This document shows positions 16,662 to 26,783 of a stretch of DNA of 64,000 bases, piece after piece. Within the stretch, counting starts at the first letter, position 1. Every line of letters begins with the position of its first letter. The DNA is taken from NCBI GenBank assembly GCA_963726375.1, contig CAVSCE010000006.1, positions 62,001 through 126,000 on the forward strand. The letters are read 5' to 3'. The notes beneath the pieces are model-generated. The model saw only the letters and a program-made list of their open reading frames with translations. It made no database searches and was not told the DNA's origin. Source of the DNA: UTCFX2 sp963726375. Its GTDB lineage: Bacteria; Chloroflexota; Anaerolineae; Anaerolineales; UBA4823. A program made the translations under genes and the position numbers.

Positions 16662-17540
16662 ATGGAGATCAGCCTGGCACTTGGTGGTGGTGGGGTAAAG
16701 GGTATCGCCCACATCGGAGTTCTGAGTTACCTTGAAATGAGAGGTTTCAAGATTTGGGCAGTAGCTGGAACAAGCGCTGGTGGAATTGTGGCAGCGATTT
16801 ACGCAGCAGGGTACACCCCCAGCCAGATGATTGATTATGTAAAAAAGATTGACCAATCAGCTATGTACCGCCGCCAACGTGGAGATGGACCTTCCATTTT
16901 TGGTGTTGCTGGCCTGACCAGCGTCCTCAATGATTTTCTTGGAGATCGACTGTTCAGCGACCTAAAAATCCCCTGTGCGCTTTCGGCTGTGGATCTGGTC
17001 AAAGAGGAAGAAGTTGTCATGCAGCAGGGTAAAGTGATTGATGCCGTTCTGGCATCCATCGCTCTACCTGGGATCTTCCCACCCCACATTTGGGAAGGTC
17101 GTCAGCTGATTGATGGCGGATTACTTGACCCTGTCCCCGTCTGTCCAGCCCGCAGCCTGGCCCCAGGTCTCCCAGTCGTAGCAGTAATATTATCCTGTAC
17201 CGATCCACAGCCGATAAATTACTTGGAACCTCCATCATTTCTTCCGAGCCGACCCATCCTGAGGCAGTTCGCAAGATTACGACTCGGTCAGGCTTTCAAT
17301 ATATTTATCCATTCGATGGATATCGCCAGTCGAAACTTAACGATCATGCGCCTTAAATTAGATCAGCCAGACGTCATCATCCAACCTGATCTGCGCAACA
17401 TCGGTATCCTGGATCGGGTCAATCCACTTGAAATAGTGGAACGCGGCGAGGCAGCTGCTGAATTTGCTTTACCTCAGCTGATGCGTGCAATTAGCTGGTC
17501 CAAACGTGTTAGACGCTTTCTTAAATCAAAACAAAAATGA
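16662..17540 (+). CDS. Patatin-like phospholipase
   Basis: A 292-residue patatin-family lipid acyl hydrolase. The oxyanion-hole segment GGGGVKGIAHIGVL (residues 8-21), the nucleophile elbow GTSAGG and the catalytic Asp in DGGLLDPVP are all present, so the Ser-Asp dyad is intact. The length fits the RssA/YlbK-type single-domain bacterial members. No signal peptide is seen. It stands alone on its transcript apart from the doubtful small frame before it. Substrate specificity within phospholipids or other acyl esters cannot be told from sequence. Confidence 0.88.
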   Translation: MEISLALGGGGVKGIAHIGVLSYLEMRGFKIWAVAGTSAGGIVAAIYAAGYTPSQMIDYVKKIDQSAMYRRQRGDGPSIFGVAGLTSVLNDFLGDRLFSDLKIPCALSAVDLVKEEEVVMQQGKVIDAVLASIALPGIFPPHIWEGRQLIDGGLLDPVPVCPARSLAPGLPVVAVILSCTDPQPINYLEPPSFLPSRPILRQFARLRLGQAFNIFIHSMDIASRNLTIMRLKLDQPDVIIQPDLRNIGILDRVNPLEIVERGEAAAEFALPQLMRAISWSKRVRRFLKSKQK

Positions 17541-17837
17541 AATCAATCATGGTGGCAATTGAGTTTATCCCTTGTGATTTTTTGGGTTTGGATTAGGATG
17601 ATCGGAACAATTAATGAGGATTGATCAAGTTGAATGGACTTATAATCGCTGGATAGCTGGTTTTGGTCATAATTATGCAAAAATGAAGCTATTCCAAATT
17701 CCAAAGACCAGGCTCAACTTATCAGTCCGCTATGATCACTTGTGGTTATTTTTACATTGAATTAGTCGAGCTGGTCAATTACTTAAGATCCAGGTTCGTA
17801 TAGATTTCGACAAGGAAGGCAGAAGAAAGGTTTTCTA
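17541..17837. other. Intergenic region upstream of ECF sigma gene
   Basis: A run of 297 nt, AT-rich, without a gene. A TATAAT lies near 17640 but has no well-spaced -35 box. An ECF-type autoregulated promoter may be present, but I cannot name its boxes from one copy. Confidence 0.4.
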
Positions 17838-18446
17838 ATGGATGAGACGGCTCTGATCCAGATGTCCAAGAAAGGGGATTTGGATGCATTTAATCGCCTT
17901 GTGCTGGTTTACCAGGATATGGTGTTCAATCAGGCATACAGGATGATCAGTGAACCTGATGCCGCTGAAGATGCGGCTCAAGATGCCTTCATAATCGCCT
18001 TTCGGAAGATTGATAGCTATCGAGGCGGTTCATTTAAAGCCTGGCTGTTGAGGATCGTAACCAACCTCTGTTATGACGAGCTCCGGCGGCGCAAGCGCCG
18101 CCCAACCACCCCCCTCGAGCCAATGGATCAAGATGATGAGGAGATCGAATCTCCACGCTGGATGACCGACCCGGCAGAATCGCCAGAATCAGCTGCAGAA
18201 CGTATGGAGCTCGCGCATGCGCTTCAGAGCTGCCTCAATGACCTACCAGAAGAATTTAGAGCGATTGTTACCCTGGTGGATATTCAGGGATTGGATTATG
18301 TCGAGGCATCAGAAGCAATTGGCAGCCCTCTCGGTACTGTAAAAAGCCGTCTTGCCCGCGCACGAACTAGATTGCGGGATTGTTTGCAAGGTTTCTGGGA
18401 ACTATTACCTGCTTCATTCCGTCTTGTAGAGGAGAGTGAAGCATGA
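17838..18446 (+). CDS. ECF-type RNA polymerase sigma factor
   Basis: A 202-residue extracytoplasmic-function sigma factor. Region 2 is clear (NRLVLVYQDMVFNQAYRM, then DAAEDAAQDAFIIAFR and SFKAWLLRIVTNLCYDELRRR), and region 4 follows (FRAIVTLVDIQGLDYVEAS, then GTVKSRLARARTRLRDCL). It directs core polymerase to stress or envelope promoters. The gene overlaps the next one by 4 nt (ATGA), and that gene encodes a membrane protein with the layout of an anti-sigma factor, so the pair is a typical sigma/anti-sigma unit. Confidence 0.92.
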   Translation: MDETALIQMSKKGDLDAFNRLVLVYQDMVFNQAYRMISEPDAAEDAAQDAFIIAFRKIDSYRGGSFKAWLLRIVTNLCYDELRRRKRRPTTPLEPMDQDDEEIESPRWMTDPAESPESAAERMELAHALQSCLNDLPEEFRAIVTLVDIQGLDYVEASEAIGSPLGTVKSRLARARTRLRDCLQGFWELLPASFRLVEESEA

Positions 18447-19231
18447 CCACAAAGATTTCCCCCCACGATTGGGAGGCTGTTTCAGCCTATCTGGATGACC
18501 AACTAAACCCCAAGGATCGTCGACAGCTTGATATTCGGCTGCAGACTGAACCTGAACTTCAGGAAGCGCTGGAAGGCTTGCGGAGGACCAGGCTGATCCT
18601 TCGGAGCATACCAAAATTGCGTGCGCCAAGGAACTTTATGCTAACAGCCAGCATGGCTGGAATAAAAAGCGAAAGAAATCGGGTACCTGGTTTATTCCCA
18701 ATTTTGAGGCTTGCATCGATGCTGGCTGCTTTTTTCTTCATCCTACTGACTGCAGGAAGTTTCACGGTCCGAATATTTCAACCTGCTCCCGCAGTGGTGA
18801 TGCAGTCGGAATTTGAGTCCGCACGCCCTTCTGTATTATTTGGCAAAGGTGGTGGAGGTGGGGGAGGGGCAAGTGAGCCGGCTGTGTCAGAACCGCTGCC
18901 AACCGAAGCTGAAATCGCTGCAAATAAAGGACTAGAAGCGGACACACCAGCAGGCGCTGCTGTTGCGATCACTCCCCTCGCCCCTTTAACTGAGGCAAAG
19001 ACAGCTGAAAGCTTTCAATCGATGGCGGCTCCGGAAGAAACGACCGTCATGGATAATGCTCTTGAATCTGAAGCACCTCAATCGGTTCCGCCAGAGGTGC
19101 AGAGTGAAATCAGAACAAACAGGGTGACGGCGTGGTCTTATATCGCAATTCTGCAGATCCTACTGGCAGCATTGGCAGTCATCACCGGATTGATGGCTTT
19201 TCATTTCCGTAGGGATTCGCTGCATCGATAA
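18443..19231 (+). CDS. Membrane anti-sigma factor (putative)
   Basis: A protein of 262 residues. The N-terminal part (WEAVSAYLDDQLNPKDRRQL, then EPELQEALEGLRR) has the anti-sigma domain pattern but no zinc-binding HxxxCxxC. A transmembrane helix lies near residues 88-110, a Gly-run plus Pro/Ala/Thr/Glu-rich region follows, and a second helix lies near the C-terminus (WSYIAILQILLAALAVITGL). The start overlaps the sigma gene stop, so the proteins are made together; the cytoplasmic N-terminus probably holds the sigma factor until a signal arrives. The signal is unknown. Confidence 0.75.
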   Translation: MTTKISPHDWEAVSAYLDDQLNPKDRRQLDIRLQTEPELQEALEGLRRTRLILRSIPKLRAPRNFMLTASMAGIKSERNRVPGLFPILRLASMLAAFFFILLTAGSFTVRIFQPAPAVVMQSEFESARPSVLFGKGGGGGGGASEPAVSEPLPTEAEIAANKGLEADTPAGAAVAITPLAPLTEAKTAESFQSMAAPEETTVMDNALESEAPQSVPPEVQSEIRTNRVTAWSYIAILQILLAALAVITGLMAFHFRRDSLHR

Positions 19232-19319
19232 TTAAAATAGTTAAAAAATATTGCTGGGGATTTGGAGTACAATCCAGCAGTTGTTTGGATTCAAGTTATA
19301 AGAATATGAGAATCTGTTC

Positions 19320-19818
19320 ATGGCAGCTCAAATCTCCGATGAAGTTAATTACTGTCTTCGCTGCGGCACAAAACTGGAGCGATTAGAGCGTTTTGGTGCG
19401 GTCAGACCGACCTGCCCGGACTGTGACTGGGTTTTTTTTGCCGATCCAAAAGTGGCTGCCGCAGCTCTGATTGAAAAACAAGGGCAGGTACTGCTTGTGC
19501 GCCGCGCAAATGATCCGCAGCGGGGGCTATGGACACTCCCGGCAGGTTTCATAGATGCCGGGGAGGATCCACGCGCCGCGGTTGAACGTGAATGTCGAGA
19601 AGAAACAGGTTTCCTTGTGGAAGTGACGGATTTGTTGGACGTAATTTCAGGTCAGGAGCATCCGCGCGGCGCGCACATTCTCATCGTGTATCATGCTCGC
19701 GTAATCTCAGGACTTCATGGATCCTGGAGACGATGTCGATCGGATCGGCTTTTTTAATCGAAATGAGCTCCCCGAGCTTGCATTTTCGACGACCCGAAAA
19801 ATCCTGGCGAGATGGTAA
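19320..19818 (+). CDS. NUDIX hydrolase with N-terminal zinc ribbon (frameshifted)
   Basis: An N-terminal zinc ribbon (CLRCGTKL then CPDC) precedes a NUDIX domain whose box is complete: GFIDAGEDPRAAVERECREE followed by TG. These enzymes cleave nucleoside diphosphates linked to another group, often ADP-ribose or NADH-type substrates; the ribbon recalls NudC/YfcD-like members. The frame breaks at about 19707-19717; the continuation (MDPGDDVDRIGFFNRNELPE... to ILARW) gives a normal C-terminus at TAA 19816-19818, about 165 residues in total. The gene stands alone, after a weak hairpin at 19250-19277. Confidence 0.82.
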
Positions 19819-19844
19819 GGATCAGAACCCAACCCGTCTGAGAA

Positions 19845-22804
19845 TTATTCTACTCTAAAATCAACTTCGGTCTGGTTCGTATTCCCAGCCCTATCGGTCG
19901 CTATGACAATCATGGTATGAGTTCCTGGTGATGTTTTCCATGATATTGAATACGGGGGCTGTGTCAGCTCAGTGAAATCCTTGCCATCCATCTTTATCAC
20001 AACATGTTCCACACCTAAGTCGTCGTCAACAGAAACTTGCAGGACTATCTTAGGGCGCTTTTTTGAAACGATAACCTCGCCATCAATAGGGCTTTTAATA
20101 GTCACAGAGGGTGGTTGATTGTCGACACTCACCAGCACAGTCGCACGTTCGGCGCTTTGATCATCTCGTACAACCAGGAGCTGAAGGGCAAATAAGCCTG
20201 AAAGCCTGGTTGTGTCCCATTTACCCAAGATTCCGTTGCTGACCGGGGTTTGCGAGTCTTCAATTGATTTGATACCATTCTCCTGGATTAGCCCCTTTGC
20301 CGTACTGCAATCTATAGAATGAAAATCCGGGTCCATCGGCTTTACCGGTGATTGAAATCTCACCGCGGATGTTGGAGACCATCTCCGGAGTTGCGATCTT
20401 TGTGTTTGTCCAACTTTTCGGTTGCAGGGGAATATTATCGTATATCTCAGGCGGAATCTCCAGCCTGCTGTTTTTTGCCCATTTTTTTGCTTCAGATGGA
20501 ATGCTTATATAAGAGCGTTCATCGATCAAGTCTGGTGGAGTAAAGATTGTTGCCAGACGACCTGTGTCGCGATTAATCGGGATCATTTGGAATAAAGTAT
20601 CGACTTGAACGGGTTCGTTCCCAACCAAGAAAACTTCTTCGACCACATTTGGACAGGCTGCCGTCGGAAGCAGCCCGGATGGATCGCAAACCTGGATATT
20701 TCTAATATCTGACGGGATAGGAAATGCCTGGTAAGGCAGGTTTTGACTTGCATACTGTGCGATTGCATGCCAGAGTCCGGATATGGAATTTCGCGCAGCT
20801 GCATGTCGAATCCGATGATCTTTTTTCGTGATTCGCAGGAATTCCCATCCAAACCCCAACTGCTCGCTGTGGTGTGTATCCTACTACCCAATTGCTTTCA
20901 CCATTGAGAGTGCTGCCAACTTTAACCGCAGCTGGTCGCCCGATTTCCAGTGGATTTGGGTGACCCATGCTCGCCCAACGTGCGGCATCATCACTGAAGA
21001 TATGGGAGATCAGATAAGCAAGCTGCGGAGTGAGGGTTGGCCTGGTTTGAGCCGTTTCCCAATCCAGCAGCGTGCGTCCGAGAAGATCTTCCACTCGCAG
21101 GATCGCAGTGGGTTCGAGATTCGATTTCTCGGTATTTTTAGGTTCAGATGAAGACATAACCTGACCAACGACACGCCCAGCAAGCTTGCCCTGTGCAGCA
21201 AAAGAACCGATAGAATGGGTAATTTCCAGTAAGGTGAGCGGGCGAATTACATCCAGGACTGATCCAGAATCGACCACAACTGGTCTTGGAAATGAAATAC
21301 CCAGCTTTTCTGCAATCGACCACACATTTTCGACGCCTACCTGTTCAAGCAGTGCCTCGGATGGCGCGAGATAATCGTTAGTCAGTGCAGTCCTCAATCG
21401 GATTGGGCCGTGGTATTCTCCAGAAAAATTCGCTTGATTTTCTAAATCATCCTGCCCGGGGACATCCCACACCAATGAGGCCGGGCTGAACCCACGTGTA
21501 AATCCGGCCAGTGCAATAAAGATCGTAGAAAGAGATCCTGCAGGATGTTCACGTCTGGGTTCTAGAGCAGGTAAACCATTTTGAGGATCAACTTCCATAG
21601 CCAGGATTTGGCCAGTCAGCGGATCGAGCACTACAGCTTCGACCTGTTGGACTCCCAAAAATCCTGAATGATCTGACTGGACTGCCGGAAGAAGGTGGGC
21701 TGCCGGGCAATCCGCCGGAACACCGAGGATACTGGCCTCCTGACCTGTCTTTGAGCGTCGCAGATAAAAATTGCTGGCACATGCGACCTGAGTCTGCAGG
21801 TTAAAATCCAAAGTCGTCAAAATCCGCAGACCGCCTCGCTCCAACCTGTCTTCAGTGATTAATGAGGAGACTTGATCAATTGCCAATTGAGCAAAAGAAG
21901 GCGAGACTTGTTCCACAAGCGTTGAAAATTCTTCGGAGGGACCAGGCTGGCCTATCATTTCGGGTTTTGCTCGGAAGGCATCAATCCCGGTTTGAGGATC
22001 GATCATCTGCTGTCGGAGGGCTTCCTGGATGATCTGGTCCTTCCTGCTTTTTGCTTCATCTGGATTCGAAAAAATGTTCGCAGCTGGATTTTCACCTGCA
22101 GCAGCCAGCAGCGCTGCTTCAGCGAAGGTTAATTCTCCTGCCGGTTTGTTAAAATACACCTGGGAAGCTGCCGCAGCACCATGAGCGCGCAAGCCATAAT
22201 TAGCATGGTTTAGATACCACTCGAGCAGCTTTCGACGACCGAATCGTTCGGTGATTTGCAGTGCCAGCAGCCGGGAACGCCAATCACGTCGAAGTCCGGA
22301 AGGTTCATCAATCAACAACATATCAAAAGAAATGCGTTGAGCGATGGTTGGCTTTTTTTGTCCAAAGATTTTATCGATTTCAAACCCAGGATGATCCCAA
22401 AAACCAGGGTCGATGGCAGCGATGGTCGCAGTTATCAGGTTTGATGGAAGAACCTCTTGATTCTCAATCAGCCCAGAATTATTTGTTGAAGAAAGTGGAA
22501 GATATTTTCGACCACCTGAAACGCTATTCTCAAAGGTGAAAAGCAAATGCTCACCACTTCTGTCATACAGTCGGGTGGGCGTAAGAAACTGTCCGGTAGG
22601 GTAATCTACCAATCCAGGCAGAACCTCGATTGAAGGAAGGTCGTGCGTCAAGAAAACATAACTCAATGCAAGGAAGAAACCACCAATCGCTGCGGAAAGG
22701 CTGATCAGGCAAGCCAGAACCAGGCCAACACGCAGCAGGGGATTCTTTTTATCTGCAGCACGCTGCTGATTACGCATTTGAATGATTTGGGTCACGCCAG
22801 GCAT
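19845..22804 (-). CDS. PBP1-like transglycosylase/transpeptidase homologue lacking catalytic residues (frameshifted)
   Basis: Layout of a class A penicillin-binding protein: N-terminal transmembrane helix, GT51-like domain, transpeptidase-like domain and a C-terminal Ig-like region (NQPPSVTIKSPIDGEVIV, then ATDRAGNTNQTEV). The GT51 catalytic Glu is missing: the usual ED motif reads AAIDPGFWDHPG, with Ile131 in place of Glu. The transpeptidase SxxK reads GSLST (Ser424, Thr427), so the Lys is missing; the KTG region reads VKVGST. Frame changes at about 20826-20831 (A6 run) and about 20270-20285 split a protein of about 980 residues. It may bind peptidoglycan or act as a scaffold without catalysis. 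It closes the minus-strand series that starts at the DNA methylase. Confidence 0.75.
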
Positions 22805-22849
22805 TTTTTACTTCAACCAGATTCCTAAACCCATTGACATCAATAATTC

Positions 22850-24583
22850 CTATTTTCGGACTGTTTGGATCAACTCGCGAGCAGATTGAAGGGTCCCGGC
22901 GCTCACACCACCCATCATTTGGGCAAGCTCCAATAATCGTTCCTCTTCCAACAGCGGTGTGACCATTGTTGTGGTGCGACCCGCGGTGATCTGTTTTTCA
23001 ACTCGAAAATGCTGGTCGCCGTATGCAGCCAACTGAGGAAGGTGGGTGATACACATCACCTGGTGTTGTTTGCCAAGTTGGCGAAGCTTTTCGCCAACAA
23101 TCCCGCCAACTCTACCGCCGATCCCCTGGTCGATTTCATCAAAAATAAGTGTCGAGACCTGGTCAGCCTGGACCAGGACGTTTTTCAATGCAAGCATAAG
23201 CCGCGAAGTCTCCCCCCAGAAGCAATCTTGATTAATGGCTTGAATCCTTCGCCAGGATTAGGTGCTATCATGAATTCGATCTTATCCAGACCGCTTGGGT
23301 AGTAAGCCAACCGGGTCCCGTCAGGCAGTCTCGCGCCATTTTCGTCAGGCTGCTGTTCAAAATCCACCCGAAAGCTTGCTCCAGGCATGTGAAGCTCTGC
23401 AAGCTCACTCACAATTCCTTCTTGTAATCTTATTGCGGCTACTTTTCGCAGATTTGATACTTCCAGACCTTCCTTGCCAAGGGTTTCCAGCAGGCTGTTG
23501 CGTTCTTTTTCCAGGTCCTCAATCCGTTGATCCTCATGGGTGATCTGGTTAAGCTGGCTGCGAGCTTTTTCAGCGAAAGTTTGAATAGCCGGTATCGAAT
23601 CTCCATATTTGCGCTTCAATGATTGAAGTAAAGCAAGTCTTTCTTCGACCTGGTCGAGCCGTTTTGGATTGAACTCAATATTATCCAGATATTGGCGTGT
23701 GTCCCGTGTGAGGTCAACCAGCTCGTCAAAAATGGTCTGAGCAAGCTCCCCGATTTTTGATTGCGATGGGTCCAGTCGAGACAGTGCAGTCAAGGACTTC
23801 CACGGCTTGACCGATCAAATCGGTTGCTGCGGATGATTCGGCTGAACCTTCGTCCAGGACCAGGAGTGCTTGCTGGGATAAAGATGCCAGGCTTTCGGCA
23901 TTAGCAAGTCGGGTTCGCTCCTCTCGCAGGGCTTCTTCTTCGCCGGGGGAAAAACGAGCGTTCTCAATTTCATTTATCTGAAAACTTAACATGTCCACCA
24001 GACGGGCCGTATCGCGCGCTGAGCGGCGGATTTCTTCAAGTCCGATGAGAACCTGTTGGATAGTCCGATATGCCTGCGTGTAGGCTTCTTGAGCCCTTAA
24101 GAGATTGTCCTTATTTTCAGCAGCTGCGTAGCGATCCAGCAGATTCAAATGTTGGGACACTTTGAGGAGAGAGAGATGTTCAGATTGTCCGTGGATATCG
24201 ATCAGCAGCTCGCTGATTTCGCGGACAAGACCTGCACTGACGCTGCGGCCGTTCAAGCGCGCCACGCTGCGGCCGTTCAGGCGAATTTCCCGAGAGATCC
24301 TCAGCTCATTTGAATCTTCGAGCAGATCCTCGCGCTCGAGGATTGAACGGATTGTTTGCTGGATGGAATCGGGTACCTGGAATACCGCTTCAACGCTTGC
24401 CTGGTTTGCTCCGCTGCGAATTTGGACAGTATCTGCCCGACCACCCAATAATGTTTCAACGGCATCGATGATGATGGATTTCCCCGCCCCTGTCTCTCCT
24501 GTGAAAATCACCAGTCCGGGAGCGAACAAAAGATTGAGGCGGTCGATGATCGCAAAATCTTCAATGCGAAGCTCGATTAACAT
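22850..24583 (-). CDS. recN: DNA repair protein RecN (frameshifted)
   Basis: SMC-like ATPase that helps repair double-strand breaks. Walker A is FTGETGAGKSIIIDA near the N-terminus; coiled-coil arms follow; the C-terminal part holds the signature ASGG(E/T)SRLMLALK, Walker B (TLIFDEIDQGIGG) and ITHLPQLAA. Two frame changes break it: near 23785-23795, and at 23211-23216, where a run of six G (minus strand) should be seven to restore the signature. Together the pieces give about 577 residues, the normal RecN length. The start overlaps the stop of the B-box gene by one base. Confidence 0.9.
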
Positions 24584-25104
24584 TATCTGATATTGATCCC
24601 TCGCAAACGGTAATACACGGTCGACGTTACCGTGAAGGCGTACACAGCGGGCCAGACAATTCCGAAGATACTTCGAACACCCATCCCAAGCCAGAAATTC
24701 AACAATAAGGGCATTAGGGTTATCAGGCTGCCGATCAGTGCCCCAACAGCTGCAGTGATGAAGAGCTTGTTTGAGCGCCGCTTTCGAATTGCCTTACGAA
24801 CAGCTTCGGCGATGATCACTCCTGCCACGGGTGCAATAAAAATAATAAAGAAACCCACCACAGGGATGAGCAAACTGCCTGCAAATGATAATCCGCCAGC
24901 AATAATGAAGGCAACAGGGTAGTCATACCAGGATGCAGTGTCGAATACTTTCTGTTGGAGATGAACGCATTCTTTACATCGGTAGCCTGTGGGTGTCAGG
25001 ACTGCGCATTTGGCACAGATCGGCTTTTCACAATTATTGCACCGAAGGCTTGTTTCAGTACCGGGGTGGTTGGCACAAAATAAGGTTGTTGGTTGATCAC
25101 TCAT
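24583..25104 (-). CDS. B-box zinc finger membrane protein
   Basis: A protein of 173 residues. The N-terminus carries a B-box-like zinc finger (CANHPGTETSLRCNNC, then CAKC and YRCKEC), followed by about four hydrophobic segments in the rest. Proteins of this build are frequent as uncharacterised members in several bacterial phyla. It overlaps NAD kinase (ATGA) and recN (1 nt), so it belongs to the same operon. Its function is unknown; the finger probably mediates protein contact at the membrane. Confidence 0.75.
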   Translation of the reverse strand: MSDQPTTLFCANHPGTETSLRCNNCEKPICAKCAVLTPTGYRCKECVHLQQKVFDTASWYDYPVAFIIAGGLSFAGSLLIPVVGFFIIFIAPVAGVIIAEAVRKAIRKRRSNKLFITAAVGALIGSLITLMPLLLNFWLGMGVRSIFGIVWPAVYAFTVTSTVYYRLRGINIR

Positions 25105-25970
25105 CTCAAATTACCTGTGGAAGGATTTTGGTTCATATGTGGAGTTAGATTACGGTAAAAATATCCTGGGTCCTGGAATCTAATAAATTGAACAGAGTAT
25201 TCAGAGGCAAACGCTTCGATCCGATCTCCATCTTCCAGGACGATCGGACCGTGACCGTCTGGCGACATTACAGCCTGATGGGTAGTCTGAACGATAATGC
25301 TCACCGACGATCCTTCTGCCAGGACTATTGCCCTGTCAAAGGACAGGTGAGGTGCGACCGGTACGAGGAGGATGTTTCGCAACTCTGGCGGAAGGATGGG
25401 TCCGCCGGCTGCCAATGCATAAGCTGTCGATCCTGTTGAAGTCGAAGCGATCACAGCATCTGCAACATAGGTCGTCAGAAAGCGCCCGTCCACGTGTGTT
25501 ACCAAATGGACTGGACGAACAAAGTGGCCTCGGCTGACGACAACTTCATTCAAGACGTGCCACTCTCCCAACTTCTTTTGGTCTCGCCATTGTACGGCAC
25601 AGAGCATCATCCTATGTTCAACCCAATAATCACCAGAAAGAATTCGGGGATAAATTTCCCGCCATTGTTCCTGGCGGATTTCTGTCAAGAACCCGAAACG
25701 GCCCATATTAATACCAAGGATTGGCAGCTTATACGGTGCGCAAAGGTGCCCTGCTCGCAACATCGTACCATCACCACCCAGAGCAATCATCAGGCTGGAT
25801 TTTCCAGTGCGAATATGTTCACCAATCATCTCATCATAGAGCAATCCCTGGACTGCCGGAATCGATTCGGAATTTAGAAAATCCGCAATCTCTTTTGCCT
25901 GATTTGCTGCTTCCGGAATCAAGGGATGAGAGACTACCAGGATTGGTTCGATATTTGACCGTCCGGACAT
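25101..25970 (-). CDS. nadK: NAD kinase
   Basis: About 289 residues. It makes NADP from NAD and ATP. The GGDGT motif is clear (ALGGDGTMLRAGHL), followed by LGINMGRFGFLTEI and the NE-type region HVLNEVVVSRG; the C-terminal STGSTAYALAAGGPI is typical. I place the start at the ATG 25970 (MSGRSNIEPILVVSHP) because a longer frame to 26051 would overlap the Cas4-like gene. There is no strong ribosome site, and a TATAAT-like stretch precedes the ATG. The stop overlaps the B-box gene start. In bacteria nadK commonly sits next to recN, which fits here. Confidence 0.92.
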   Translation of the reverse strand: MSGRSNIEPILVVSHPLIPEAANQAKEIADFLNSESIPAVQGLLYDEMIGEHIRTGKSSLMIALGGDGTMLRAGHLCAPYKLPILGINMGRFGFLTEIRQEQWREIYPRILSGDYWVEHRMMLCAVQWRDQKKLGEWHVLNEVVVSRGHFVRPVHLVTHVDGRFLTTYVADAVIASTSTGSTAYALAAGGPILPPELRNILLVPVAPHLSFDRAIVLAEGSSVSIIVQTTHQAVMSPDGHGPIVLEDGDRIEAFASEYSVQFIRFQDPGYFYRNLTPHMNQNPSTGNLR

Positions 25971-25986
25971 AATAGGGACTATTATA

Positions 25987-26755
25987 TTACATAAGTCTTT
26001 GTTCACAGAATGTGCGGTAACCACAGCGGCTGCAGCGTTCTTTTGATTCATGCGAGCGCGCCAGCTCTTTACGCTTCTCCAGACTGTGAGATCTGGTCAA
26101 GGAGGGATACCAGTGCTTTTTCGAGCTTCTCACTGTAATCGATCGCATAGCTCCGGCTGGGATAATGCAGGATGCCATAAGGGGGGCGTTTTCCAAAATG
26201 ACGTTCGATTAACATACAATAGGCAGCAAGCTGATAGATATGTGAATCGTATGGATCGGCTGTAAGGCGGCTGGATTTTACTTCAACAGGGATCAGTCTG
26301 TCATCTTCTTCAAGGATGTAGTCTGGTTTTCCGGTCAATCCTGATGCGCGATCATAAAAAGGCTGATCCACTGCTCGCCATGCACGAGTATCGGCGTAGA
26401 TCACACGACCGGCAGGCAGGCCAAGCGAGCGGCGAGCTTTGTTGGCTATCCAGAGAATTATCAATGCAAGCAGGAAAAAGATCCCAGCCAGGATTTTCAA
26501 TGTCTCACTCCCCACTATAATAAAAAACCTCTGGTAATCTCAGCAGCCAATAATGCAAGGGCTAACAAGAGTGAAAGCATACCCCAGCGCTTGCATGCAG
26601 CCGATGCGCATTACTTGACGGCCATGTTTCCTGTGTATTTCGCTCCCGGCTGCCAGTTCTGCCAGGTTCTGTGATTCAATCCCGGATTTTGAATACCACC
26701 AGGCTCGCTGGCAGAATAGAAATGTTGAAATCTCTGATGCTCTAATCGTCCGCAT
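25987..26755 (-). CDS. Membrane-embedded Cas4-like PD-(D/E)XK nuclease (split by frameshifts)
   Basis: The first piece (26755 to about 26540) gives RASEISTFLFCQRAWW and GSEIHRKHGRQV, the first Fe-S Cys and the His of Cas4/RecB-type nucleases. A hydrophobic stretch follows, best read after a shift near 26590. The second piece (from 26515, GTG) has a transmembrane helix (ILAGIFFLLALIILWIA), the core GKPDYILEEDD then IPVEVKSS (Asp and Glu-x-Lys), the QLAAYC motif and, after another shift near 26070, CSRCGYRTFC, the three remaining cluster Cys. Either two proteins overlap at TAGTG, or, if one T is missing from the T6 run at about 26522, one protein of about 255 residues with a two-helix membrane hairpin inside the Cas4 fold. 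No CRISPR array or cas1/cas2 is present. Confidence 0.7.
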
Positions 26756-26783
26756 GGATCAGGTTTGATCTGCAAGGCGTGTC

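Noticed and set aside
25987..26755. CRISPR-Cas locus suggested by the Cas4-like nuclease
   Set aside because: No repeat-spacer array and no cas1 or cas2 were seen in the window. The protein has membrane helices and a DNA-maintenance neighbourhood.
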